From Palsa-504 sp963705835 (GTDB lineage: Bacteria; Actinomycetota; Actinomycetes; Streptosporangiales; Streptosporangiaceae), in contig CAVPLC010000078.1 of NCBI GenBank assembly GCA_963705835.1, forward strand, positions 124,001 through 188,000: a stretch of DNA of 64,000 bases, written 5' to 3'. The position numbers and the translations under genes were made by a program. Below are positions 17,550 to 26,805 of the stretch, piece after piece (within the stretch, counting starts at the first letter, position 1; each line of letters starts with the position of its first letter). The notes under the pieces were generated by a model. That model did not search any database. It had not been told where the DNA came from and saw nothing but the letters and a program-made list of their open reading frames with translations.

Positions 17550-20500
17550 TCACCTATGGCCTAGCAGGCCGAGCGGGCTGGGCCTGGAGAACTCCACGCG
17601 CACGACGAACTGGTCGCCTTGCCGCACCGTGGCCGCGCTGCCGACGAAGGGCAGCAGCTGGGCCCGGACGAAACTGGTCAGCCAGCTCAGGTAGCCGGCG
17701 TCGGTCATGCCCGCCACCCCTCCCGAACCCGACAGGTCGGCCGAGCACAGCGGGACCCCCGGGGTGGCGCCCGGCCCGGGATCGCCGAAGGCCAGGATCT
17801 GGATCCGGTGCACCGCCGCCAGTGCCGGAAGCATGATCAGCAGCCGGGAGTCGACCTCGCCCGCCGTCAGCTGCCCCCTGGCCTGGGCCGTCACCACGAT
17901 GTGCTTGTTGTCTAGCAGCTGAGCCCCGGCGATCTGCCTGGCCGCTACGTCCTGGCGCAGCGCCGTCAGGTAGGCCGCTGCCCCGGCCGGCGCGACAACC
18001 TGTACATTCACCCGGCCTGAGCCCGAGCCGAACTCGGCGATGACAGCCGGCGCGTACACGCTGTCCAGACGGCTGCCGAACTGGCTCCGCACGGTTGGCG
18101 TGGCCACCACCAGCTGGGCGTGGAGCCGGGTTCGCGGTGGCGGTCCGGAGTATCAGCAGGTTCGCCGCTGGCACCCCTTCGTCCTCGAGGGCAGAGCACA
18201 TCGCGGGGTCGCACGCCACGATCGTGCTGCCACTGACCTGCTGCGAGATCCACTCCGCGGCCATCTGGACCGGTCCGGCGGCAGCGGGCGCGGCGTGGCC
18301 TGAGGGCCGGGGGTTTGCGTGCGGCAGGGCCAGGGCGAGCGTCACGCCCCCCGCCGCCATCAGGATCAGGAACGCCGCGACCAGGCCGACGACGCGTGTC
18401 CGCCGCGTGCGGCGGCCGCGGGGGTGCTGAGCAGCAATGGGCGGCCCCTCAAGCCTGGACCGTTCCGGCTCCGGCTCGTGTTCAACCTCTGGCTCCGGCT
18501 CAGCCACCGGTTCCTGCTGAGCCTCCGGCTGGTGCTCAGCTTGCGGCTCCGGCTCAGCCTCCGGCTCGTGCTCGGCCCCCGGTTCGCGCTCGACCCCCGG
18601 TTCGCGCTCAGCCACCGGTTCCTGCTGAGCCTCCGGCTTGTGCTCAGCCTGCGGCTCCGGCTCAGCCTCCGGCTCGTGCTCAGCCGCTGGCTCCTGCTCA
18701 ACCGCCGGCTCGCGCTCAGCCGCCGGCTCCGGCTCAGCCACCGGTTCCTGCTCAGCCACCGGTTCCGGCTCAGCCTCCGGCTGGTGCTCAGCCTGCGGCC
18801 CCGGCTCAGCCGCCGGCTCCTGCTCGGCCCCCGGTTCACGCTCAACCGCCGGCTCGCGCTCAGCCGCCGCCTCCGGCTCAGCCACCGGTTCCTGCTGAGC
18901 CTCCGGCTGATGCTCAGCTTGCGGCCCCGGCTCAGCCTCCGGCTCGTGCTCGGCCCCCGGCTCGCGCTCAGCCGCCGCCTCCGGCTCAGCCACCGGTTCC
19001 TGCTCAGCCTCCGGCTGGTGCTCAGCCTGCGGCCCCGGCTCAGCCTCCGGCTCGTGCTCGGCCGCCGGGGCGGGATCGGGTGCTGGCTCGGCCGGCGCGT
19101 GATGGTCCGGCGTTTGACTTACCGCGGCGGGCGGCGGCTCCAGATCACGAGGCGGAGGCCGGACGTCTACGGGTACCGGATCCATCACTACGGCCGACGC
19201 ATCAAGCCCCGGTCAGCGCGACAACGCGCGTCCGCCGCAGACGGATACGGCCGATGCGAGAGCGCCGGGCGGCGACGGGCGGCCGCTCCAGCCCGGCCGT
19301 CTCCGACTCCGGTTCTGGTTCCGACTCGGGTTCCGGCTCGGGTTCTGGCTCGCGCTCAGCAACCGGCTCGCGCTCGGCCTCCGGGGCGGGATCGAGTACT
19401 GGCTCGGCCGACGCGTCATGGTCCGGTGCTTGACCGGCCGCGACGGCGGGCGGCTCCTCGGCGGGATCGGAATGCACGCTCTGACCCGGATCACGGGGCG
19501 GAGGTTCGACGTCAATGAGTACCGGATCCATCACTATGGTCGGCGCCTCATCATTGCTCAGGGTGGCCAACAGGCGTGCGATGGTGTCGGGAAGCAGCGG
19601 TCCGGCAGGATCAGCAGGCGGCCAGCGGAAGCTGAGAGGAAGCATGCGCACGGCAGGATCGGCAGGCGACCGAGCGGACGGAGCCGACTCGACCGGCTGG
19701 ATCGGTTCGCCTGCCCGGTTCGCGTCCGGGTGGGCGGCCGCCGGGTTGTGCCGCGAGCGCACGGTATCGGGATGGTCGGGACCGAGTACCCGTTCCCGGG
19801 TGGCCAGGGTCAGCTCGAGGAGCAGGATCGCCTCGGTGGCCCGGCCCGCGTTCTGGTAGGCGACGGCGAGGCTGTTCCGCGTGTTCAAGGTACTGGGATG
19901 GTCGGGGCCCCGCAGCCGCTCGAGGTCCGCGGTCAGCGGCTCGCCGAACGCGACGGCCTGCGTCGCGCTGTCGCCTAGCTCGATCAGGTGATCCAGCGCC
20001 AGGCATCGCAGGTCTAGCAAAATATTGGTGAGTTCCTCATCCACCTCACCCATGAGCCCCGCGCCTTCAAGGAGCGCCGTCACCTGCCCAGGGAGGTCCC
20101 TGACGGCCCTGCGGTCGCCCGACGCCTCCAGAGCCCGGGCGCGCACTTCCAGCACGGAGGCCACGGCCCGGCAAACCACCGTCAACCGCCGCCGCCGGGC
20201 CATTTCATCGTGTACCGCCAGCATCACCAGGCGATGCGCGATGACGGTCTGGCCGTCCAGGCTGAGGGTCAACAGCGACTGTTCGGCCAGTTGCTCCAGC
20301 GCCTGATCGACCAGGGCGGTGGTCACCCGATGTCCGCCGGCGGTCAGCGCGCCCGCGTACCCCGCGGTGTGCAGCAGTTCCCGGCGGACTCCCGCCGTCG
20401 GCAGGACGGCCAAGACCTCCATCACCCGGATGCACAAGCCCGTCTGGTCGGCCGCGTGGGTCGCCTTCAAGCACAGCAGCACCGCCCGCGCGACGCCGTC

Positions 20501-21353
20501 CAGGTATCGCTGCCCCTCGCCCTGGATCAGGGACTCCCGGACCGGCACCGCGCGCAGCCGGTCCAGGTACGCCCCGTATCCCAGGTGCTGCCCGGCGATC
20601 ACCGCCGCGGCCTGTGCCAGCGCCAGCGGCAGGTACCCGAGTTCGGCGGCCAGCGCCGCGGCCCCCTCAGCGTCCACCTGGCCGGTCCGCCCGGCCAGGA
20701 ACGCCTGTGCCTCATCGGCGGTGAAGACATCCACCGGGACGGCGGTCCCCAGGTCCGGCGCCGACGGCCGGGTGCTGGTGATCAGCACCCGAGCCGCACC
20801 GCCGACGGGGACAAACGGGCGCAGCACGTCGGGATCGGTCACGTCATCGAAGACCAGCAGGCAGCGGTCCCCGTCGGCCTCGAGCCGGTGCCGCACCAAC
20901 CGGGCCGCATCGCCCTGGTCTGACTCGGACTCGCCGTCGGGCGGCCCGGTAGCGTCGGCCACCGTGGCCAGGCCAGCCAGCAGGCTGTCGGTGTCCTCGG
21001 CGCTGACCCAGGCCACCAGCCGCCAGCCCGCCGCCAGTTTGGCCCGCGCGAACGCGGCCGCGAGCTCGGTCGTGCCCACACCCGGCATCCCCGTGGGCGA
21101 GCAAATGACCGACACGCCCGCGCCAGCCTCGTCCAGTTGGGCCAGCAGGCCTGCCCGGGGCTGGAAACCAGGCGGCTCGCGAGGGATGTCACCTACCACT
21201 ACCTGATCTGCTGCCGCCTCTGGTGGCGAACCAGGGGACCTGCGACTCCCCGGCACCGGCCACGGAGTGATCGATGACCGTCACGTCGTGCGCAGTGAAC
21301 TCAACATCCCGCCCGGAATGTGTCTCCTGCTGGGCGTCACCGGTCCGATCCAC
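17550..21353 (-). CDS. giant STAND-ATPase/TPR membrane protein A, three frameshifts
   Basis: I read this as one gene of about 1260 residues split by three single-base shifts. GTG 21353 begins MDRTGDAQQETHSGRDVEFT, matching the start of paralogue B. A shift near 21210–21250 leads to VVVGDIPREPPGFQPRAGLL and the NTPase core. Walker A reads GMPGVGTTEL with Thr for the catalytic Lys; Walker B is CLLVFDD. Winged-helix/ARC-like and helical parts and about two TPRs follow. A shift at the GGGG run (minus strand, 19207–19210) separates it from a duplicated linker (VMDPVxxDVxPPPRD) and long Glu/Pro repeats. Then come a membrane helix (VVGLVAAFLILMAAGGV) and, after a shift near 18131, an outer domain (AIVACDP-like start, ending SRPSPLGLLGHR). 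A two- or three-gene reading is possible if the stops are real. Confidence 0.75.
18480..19080 (-). repeat. Glu/Pro/Ala coding repeats in STAND protein A
   Basis: Degenerate tandem repeats encode units such as EPEAEPGPQAEHQPEAQQEP and EREPAVEREPGAEQEP. They form a long acidic, proline-rich stalk of about 200 residues on the cytoplasmic side of the membrane helix. Units of 24 to 30 bases are reshuffled rather than strictly periodic, which suggests repeated slippage or unequal crossing over. The antisense strand is also open for about 400 codons across this repeat; that is a composition artefact. Confidence 0.8.
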
Positions 21354-21398
21354 CACCCGCCCCCACACTCGCGCGAAGAGATTCTCCAGGCTGGCCAG

Positions 21399-21423
21399 GT
21401 AACCGCCGTGACGTGGCGGTTAC
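21399..21423. promoter_or_regulatory. palindrome upstream of STAND gene A
   Basis: A perfect 9-bp inverted repeat, GTAACCGCC and GGCGGTTAC, separated by 7 bases. It lies 46 bp upstream of the GTG start chosen for STAND gene A. A similar, less perfect dyad lies at nearly the same distance from paralogue B (26742–26763), so it is a candidate operator. The binding protein is unknown. Confidence 0.55.
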
Positions 21424-21504
21424 GCACATCAACATACCCACCCTGACCGGACTAAACAGGGCAGTCAGCCTCATGGTTAGCCAATTGAAAGACGCGGCCG
21501 GACC

Positions 21505-21590
21505 CGCGCCGCGGACCAGTGGGAGGATCCGGTAGCGGACCTGGGTGGCCAGAGAGGTCAAGGTGGCAGAGATGGACCAGATCATCGTGC
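21505..21590 (-). pseudogene. truncated lrp 3' end (duplication remnant)
   Basis: On the minus strand this stretch encodes SATLTSLATQVRYRILPLVR, closely matching the C-terminal end of the Lrp regulator at 26867 (STVISLAAQVRYRVLPLIR). No N-terminal or DNA-binding part is present. The similarity continues through the noncoding sequence to the palindrome at about 21400, matching 26740–26960. It is therefore the left-over edge of a duplicated lrp–STAND segment. Confidence 0.72.
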
Positions 21591-21654
21591 CTGTAGAATG
21601 GTAAAGGCTCAGCCCTCTTGGCTTGAATCATCCATCGATGAGAGGGGGCGAGAG

Positions 21655-22774
21655 GTGCTGGGAGAGAGCCTGCTCGCGCTGGCGATAAAGGCCGGTCAGG
21701 TGGTGGTAGATGCCGCAGCCGCCGACGAGTGGGAGACGGCACAACGCGGGTTCGCCCAACTGCTGGGCTGTGGGGACGCCAAGCAGACCCGGCTGACCGA
21801 GCAGCGGCTTGAGGAAACACGCGAGCAGGTAACCGGTGCGGCCGGAACGGATGCGGGGCTTGTCCGCGCGGCTCTGGCGGTACGGTGGGCGGAGCGGCTA
21901 GCGGACCTGCTGGAGGAGAACCCGGACGCCGAGGCTGACCTGCGGGCCCTGGTCCAGAAGATCCAGGCAGCGCCGGCTAACCAGACGCCGTCCGCGCCCA
22001 ACGGCGCGGTCTTGGCCAATGGCGATGTGAATGTCAACGCAGCCGGGATGCCCGGGCCCGAGCACCCCGGCGCCCTGGCCGCGCGGAGCGAACTCGCCTA
22101 CTCGACCGGGCAGGCCGGGGACGCGGCCGCCGCACGGGACCAGTTCGCCGCCCTGCTACCGGTAGCCGAGCGCGTGCTCGGCCCTGAGCACCCCGACACC
22201 CTGGCCACCCGAGCCAGCCTGGCCTACTGGACCGGGCAGGCCGGGGACGCGGCCACGGCACGGGACCAGTTCGCCGCCCTGCTACCGGTAGCCGTGCGCG
22301 TGCTTGGCCCTGAGCACCCCGACACCCTGACCAACCGCCACAATCTCGCCAACTTCGCGGGCTACGCGGGAGACGCGGCCGCGGCACGCGGCCAGTTCGC
22401 CGCGCTGCTCCCCATCTGCGAGCGCGTATTCGGCGCGGACTCCCCCGACACCCTGGCCGCCCGGTTCAACCTGGCCTACTGGACCGGGCGCGCCGGTGAC
22501 GCGGCCGCCGCGCGGGACCAGTTCGCCGCGCTGCTACCCGTCCGCGAGCGCGTCTCCGGCCCTGACCACCCCGACACGTTGGCCGCGCGGGAGGAACTGG
22601 CCTACTGGACCGGGCGCGCCGGGGACACGGCCGCCGCGCGGGACCAGTTCGCCGCGCTGCTGCCGGTCCTACGAACGGGTCCTAGGCCCCGAGCATGCCG
22701 AGACCATCGCCGTCTGGTACCAGCTTGCCCACTGGACCGCGCTAGCGGAGGACGAGGCCGCCCGACGGGACTAG
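21655..22774 (+). CDS. TPR protein B (paralogue of TPR protein A), one frameshift
   Basis: Starts GTG 21655 (LGESLLALAIKAGQVVVDA) after a GAGAGGGGG ribosome site. The N-terminal 120 residues parallel TPR protein A (DEWETAQRGFAQLLGCGDAK, RLADLLEENPDAEADLRALV). Six 42-residue TPRs follow, with consensus YWTGQAGDAAAARDQFAALL then PEHPDTL. The frame breaks at about 22669: removing one base in GGTCCTACG restores VYERVLGPEHAETIAVWYQL, and the gene ends at TAG 22774. It lies divergent from STAND gene A and convergent with the end of STAND–sigma gene B. Cytoplasmic; a protein-interaction scaffold by family. Confidence 0.8.
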
Positions 22775-22805
22775 TAGTTAGTCGCCTTCTTGCCCGGTCC
22801 TTCCT

Positions 22806-25800
22806 TCAGGGCGTCTTGGACGGAGACGGTGACGGTGAGCCTGAAGGAGACGGAGAACCTGAGTGCGAGGGCGACGGGGACGGGGACTTCGACGGCTTGG
22901 GTGAATTCGACGGCTTGGCCGAGCGCGACGGCGACGGCGACGGTTCGGTACGTATCGTCGGCGAGGCCGATGGCACATACGCGGGCGCCACGTAGGTCGG
23001 GGACGGCCTAGCGGTCCGCGACTTCCTCGCGGACGCGGACGTGGCGGCAACCGAGGGGGCGGTCCTGGTGACGGCAGGCGCCGCAGGAATGCTCGAGGAG
23101 GTCCTGACGCTTGGCTGGGCGTGTGCGGCGTGGGTGCTCGCGACGGTGAGTAGCGTGACTATCACCGCCGCTGCGGCCCACACCGCGACAGCCATGGTAG
23201 CGATCGCTGCTCCGGGGGTGGCCCGGATGCTATCCCACTTCCAGCTGATCTCCTCAGAGAAACGTGCGAACCACGTCGGTTCCGCGAGCCGGGCTACCGA
23301 CCGGCGGTACGCCACTGCATCCTCAGCAGGGGAGGAGCAGCGGCTCAAGACCTGCTCCCGCAGTTCAGGGGGGAGCGGGGCCAGCGGTAGCAGGCGGGAA
23401 AAGGCCGCCGAGCGCAGAGCGCCCCGCCCGTGATTGGTGCAGGCCTGGCACTGCACGACGTGCAAATCGACCAGGTTACGCGTCCGCTTGGTCAGCCGCC
23501 CATCCCAGTCGGCCAACAGTTCCCCTAGCACCGGACAGACATGCCGCCTGGTGAGCGCGATGAGCAACGCGTCAAGGGCCTTCTCCAGCCGACGACGAGC
23601 GCGCGCGGCCAGCGCGTGCGCCCGGCTCCCCGTCACGCCGAGCGCGACGGCCAGATCGTCGTCATACAGGTCGTACCTGAAGCTCAGCTCGATGACCTCA
23701 CGTTCACGAGGCCTCAGCTCGGCCAGGATGGAATAGATCAGAGCCCGGAGTTCGGCTTGTCCCTGGTCACCATCGACATGGGCCGAGCCGTTCGCCGCGT
23801 CGGTTATCTGCTTGACCGCGCGGAACGGCCTAGTGGCGTCAATCAGCTCCCGGGTCACCTCGGTCGGCTGGCCGATCGCGCGGAACCGCACAGTCGCGTC
23901 AACCAGCTCCTGGCTCACCTCAATCGGCCGGCCGATCGCGCGGAACCGCACAGTCGCGTCGGCCAACCCGTGAGTCGCATCGGTCGACTGGCCGACCACG
24001 CGGAACCGCACAGTCGCGTCGGCCAACCCGTGAGTCGCATCGGTCGGCTGGCCGACCGCGCGCATCGGCATAGTGGCATCCATCGGCAGGTCAACCGGGT
24101 GCGTAGACTGGCCCACCGTATCGGCCGGCCTGTTCGCCGCATCGGCCTCCGCATCACGGGCGACCGACGCAGTCCGCATTCGGCGTAGGCATTCTCTGCG
24201 GGCTAGCGCAAACAGCCACGGGCGCAGTTTGGAAGGCTCGGACAGGTCGCTGAGCGTGGCGGTGGCGATAACGAACGTGAGCTGCAAGGCCTCGGCCGCT
24301 CCCGCCGCGTCGCGCAGCATCCAATGGCAGTAGCCATACAGCGCAGCCGCGTACCTGTCGTACGCCATGGCAACGCCCGCCGGATCTCCCGCCATGATCG
24401 CCGCGGCAACCTCGCGGTCGTACTGGGGATCAATGGACGGCGGCGCAGCCGCGTATGAAGGGTCGGTCAGCTTGGCAGACGGGCGTGCAACACCGTCAGG
24501 AAGCACACGCCCGACCGGATCGGCGGGGGGTCGGCGAAATCCAGCAGGAAGAGCCCGCCTGACCGGGTCGGCGGGAGGTCGGCGCAAGCCGGAAGGACGA
24601 ACGTGAGCGACGGCCTCGGCAGGTGGCCGACTCTCCCAGGCGGCCGAAGCCCGACCAGTTGGTGAGATCGGCTCTGGGATCAAGCTCCGGTTCAGGTAGG
24701 CGTTGGCGAGGCTTGTCCCTGAGGCCCACGCATCCGCGCGATCGGCACCCAGTACTCGCCGACCGTCCGAGATCTGCTCGAGCAGCCGGATCGCGTCCGC
24801 GGCCCGGCCGCCTTCCCGATAGGCAGCGGCGAGATTCATCCGTGACGTTCGGGTATCGGAGTGATCGGGGCCCAGCATTTGTTCCCGATCGGCCAAGCAC
24901 TGCTCGAATAGCGGGATGGCCTCAGCGACCCGGCCCGCGTCCTGATAGGCGGCGGCGAGGTTACCGCGGGAGTTGAGGGTGCTGGGATGGCCGACGCCCA
25001 GCAGCCGCTCTCGTACGGCCAGGGTCTGCTCGTAGACCTGGATCGCCTCAGCCACCCGCCCGGCGTCCTGGTAAGCAGCGGCGAGGTTATTCTGCGAAGT
25101 CAGGGTGTCGGGATGGCCGGGGCCCAGCAGGCGCTGCCGGACAGCCAAGATCTGCTCGAACAGCGGGATCGCCTGGGCGGTCCGGCCCGCCGCAAGGTAG
25201 GCGGCTGCGAGGCTATTCCGCGAGTTCAAGGTGTCTGGATCGTCGGGACCCAGTAGCGTCTCAAGGTCTGAGGTGAGCGACTCGCCGATCGCGATGGCCT
25301 GCGAGGTACTGTCGCCAAGCTCGATCAGGTGATAGAGCGCCACGAACCGGAGACGCAGCAGGAGTTCGGCCAGCTCCTCGTCGGCCTCCCCGGCGGGCCC
25401 GGTGGTGTTATCCAGCAGCGCCGTCACCTGCTGGGGGATATTCCTGACGGCCGGACGATCCTGCGACGCCGCAAGCGCGCTGGCGTACGCTTCCAGCACG
25501 GATGCGGCAGCCCAGCATGTCTCCGCCAGCCGCTGTCGGCGGGCCATCTCCTCACAGATCAGACGCGCTACCAGGCGGTGAATGATGACAGTCTGGCCGT
25601 CCAGGCTGAACGTCAGCAGCGACCGATCGCTCAGCCACGCCAGCGCCCGATCCGTCATCGCCGCCGCTACCCGACGCCCGCTGCTGGCCAGCACGCCCGC
25701 CCGTCCGGCGACATGTAGCAGTTCACGGCGGACCCCGGCCGGCGACAGTATCGCCATGATCTCCAAGGCCCGAATACATATGCCCGTCCGGTCGCCCGCC

Positions 25801-26702
25801 CGAACCGCCTGCAAGGACAGCGGAACGGCCCGCGCGATGCCATGCGGGTGCGACTGCCCGTGGTCTCCGGTCAGGGACACGTCGGCCGGCGTCGCCTGCA
25901 GCCGGTCCAGATACCACTGGTACCCGACGTGCTGCCCCGCGATCACAGGCACAGCCAGAGCCAGCGCGAGCGGCGTATGCCCCAGTACGGCAGCCACCGC
26001 AGCTGCCCCTGCCTCATCGTCCAGCCCGGTCCCCGCCGCCAGAAACGCCGAAGCCTCCTCGGCACCGAACGCGTCCACCGGGACGCTGCTCCCGAGGGCC
26101 GCCGCCGATGGCAGAGTACTGACGATCAGCACCCGGGCCTTGCCCTCGGCTGGAACAAACGGCCGCAACACCGCAGGATCCGCCACATCGTCGAACACCA
26201 GCAGGCAGCGGTCTCCGTCGATCTCCAATCCGTGCCGCACCATCGCGCCCGCCTCGGCGACGTCAGGCCCGGAATCGCCGTCAGTCAACCCCGTAGCGTC
26301 GGCCACTGCAGCTAGTCCCGCTAGCAGGCTACCTGTGTCGGCACCGTTGACCCACGCCACGAGCCGCCAGCCTGCCGTCAGCTTCGCCCGCGCGTACGCG
26401 GCCGCCAGCTGTGTAGCACCCATGCCATGCTGCCCGGCCACCGCGTGAATCACCGATACCCGCGCACCAGGCCGGTCCAGCTCCGCCAGCAAGCCAGCCC
26501 GGGGCCAGAAGCCAGGTGGCTCTACCGGAATATCGCCCACCATGACCTGGTGACTCGCTGCCTCAGGCCGAAGCGGCTCCTGGTCATCCAACCGGGCGTC
26601 GGCCGCATGCCGATCGTCGGCTGTCAGGTCACGCGTGACGGCATCCACGTCCCGATCTTTGTGGATGTCCTGCTGGACGTCGCCGTCAACGATCCGGTCC
26701 AC
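22806..26702 (-). CDS. STAND-ATPase/TPR–sigma factor–anti-sigma-like–membrane fusion protein B (1298 aa)
   Basis: One uninterrupted ORF, GTG 26702, with GGGAGGG just upstream. Order of parts: (1) residues 55–330, STAND/NB-ARC-like NTPase, with P-loop GQHGMGATQL (Ala for the usual Lys) and Walker B CLLVFDD; (2) helical region to about 480, then about five kinesin-light-chain TPRs to 680 (LGPGHPDTLTSQNNLAAAYQ); (3) a Pro-rich linker; (4) sigma2-like part, about 770–850 (YDRYAAALYGYC, LRPWLFALARRECLRRMR); (5) five 20-residue repeats, about 862–960; (6) sigma4-like helix-turn-helix, about 985–1060 (LRPREREVIELSF, DDDLAVALGVTGSRAHALAA); (7) Cys at CPVLGELL then LHVVQCQAC, the C–x25–H–x3–C–x2–C zinc anti-sigma pattern; (8) one membrane helix near 1170; (9) an outer Ser/Pro tail. 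It could couple ATPase sensing to promoter selection (inference). Confidence 0.87.
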   Translation of the reverse strand: MDRIVDGDVQQDIHKDRDVDAVTRDLTADDRHAADARLDDQEPLRPEAASHQVMVGDIPVEPPGFWPRAGLLAELDRPGARVSVIHAVAGQHGMGATQLAAAYARAKLTAGWRLVAWVNGADTGSLLAGLAAVADATGLTDGDSGPDVAEAGAMVRHGLEIDGDRCLLVFDDVADPAVLRPFVPAEGKARVLIVSTLPSAAALGSSVPVDAFGAEEASAFLAAGTGLDDEAGAAAVAAVLGHTPLALALAVPVIAGQHVGYQWYLDRLQATPADVSLTGDHGQSHPHGIARAVPLSLQAVRAGDRTGICIRALEIMAILSPAGVRRELLHVAGRAGVLASSGRRVAAAMTDRALAWLSDRSLLTFSLDGQTVIIHRLVARLICEEMARRQRLAETCWAAASVLEAYASALAASQDRPAVRNIPQQVTALLDNTTGPAGEADEELAELLLRLRFVALYHLIELGDSTSQAIAIGESLTSDLETLLGPDDPDTLNSRNSLAAAYLAAGRTAQAIPLFEQILAVRQRLLGPGHPDTLTSQNNLAAAYQDAGRVAEAIQVYEQTLAVRERLLGVGHPSTLNSRGNLAAAYQDAGRVAEAIPLFEQCLADREQMLGPDHSDTRTSRMNLAAAYREGGRAADAIRLLEQISDGRRVLGADRADAWASGTSLANAYLNRSLIPEPISPTGRASAAWESRPPAEAVAHVRPSGLRRPPADPVRRALPAGFRRPPADPVGRVLPDGVARPSAKLTDPSYAAAPPSIDPQYDREVAAAIMAGDPAGVAMAYDRYAAALYGYCHWMLRDAAGAAEALQLTFVIATATLSDLSEPSKLRPWLFALARRECLRRMRTASVARDAEADAANRPADTVGQSTHPVDLPMDATMPMRAVGQPTDATHGLADATVRFRVVGQSTDATHGLADATVRFRAIGRPIEVSQELVDATVRFRAIGQPTEVTRELIDATRPFRAVKQITDAANGSAHVDGDQGQAELRALIYSILAELRPREREVIELSFRYDLYDDDLAVALGVTGSRAHALAARARRRLEKALDALLIALTRRHVCPVLGELLADWDGRLTKRTRNLVDLHVVQCQACTNHGRGALRSAAFSRLLPLAPLPPELREQVLSRCSSPAEDAVAYRRSVARLAEPTWFARFSEEISWKWDSIRATPGAAIATMAVAVWAAAAVIVTLLTVASTHAAHAQPSVRTSSSIPAAPAVTRTAPSVAATSASARKSRTARPSPTYVAPAYVPSASPTIRTEPSPSPSRSAKPSNSPKPSKSPSPSPSHSGSPSPSGSPSPSPSKTP
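23821..24120 (-). repeat. five 60-bp tandem repeats between sigma2 and sigma4
   Basis: Five in-frame direct repeats of exactly 60 bp (23821, 23881, 23941, 24001 and 24061). The inner three are most alike and share CGGAACCGCACAGTCGCGTC. They encode 20-residue units such as AIGRPIEVSQELVDATVRFR and VVGQSTDATHGLADATVRFR. The period is intact and the reading frame preserved, so the linker length has grown by whole units. Confidence 0.9.
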
Positions 26703-26741
26703 TGCCCTCCCGCCCGAGGATTCCAGGGGGCTGGATTAGCC

Positions 26742-26763
26742 ACCGCCGTGTTACTGCGGTTAC
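26742..26763. promoter_or_regulatory. dyad upstream of STAND–sigma gene B
   Basis: ACCGCC, a spacer, then GCGGTTAC form an imperfect inverted repeat 40 bp upstream of GTG 26702. The sequence CCGCCGTG, a spacer, then GCGGTTACGCA is shared with the palindrome at 21399–21423 upstream of gene A. Candidate common operator. Confidence 0.45.
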
Positions 26764-26786
26764 GCAAGTCAAGATACCCGCCCTGT

Positions 26787-26805
26787 CCGCCCTGAAAAAG
26801 GGCGG
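26787..26805 (-). terminator. hairpin after lrp
   Basis: CCGCCCT, loop GAAAA, then AGGGCGG: a 7-bp GC-rich stem, with T residues in the loop on the minus strand. It lies 60 bases past the lrp stop and just before the region controlling STAND–sigma gene B, so it could insulate the two. Confidence 0.5.

Noticed and set aside
18319..19518. 399-codon plus-strand open frame rich in Arg and Leu
   Set aside because: Antisense of the Glu/Pro repeat region of STAND protein A; the open frame is a product of repeat composition.
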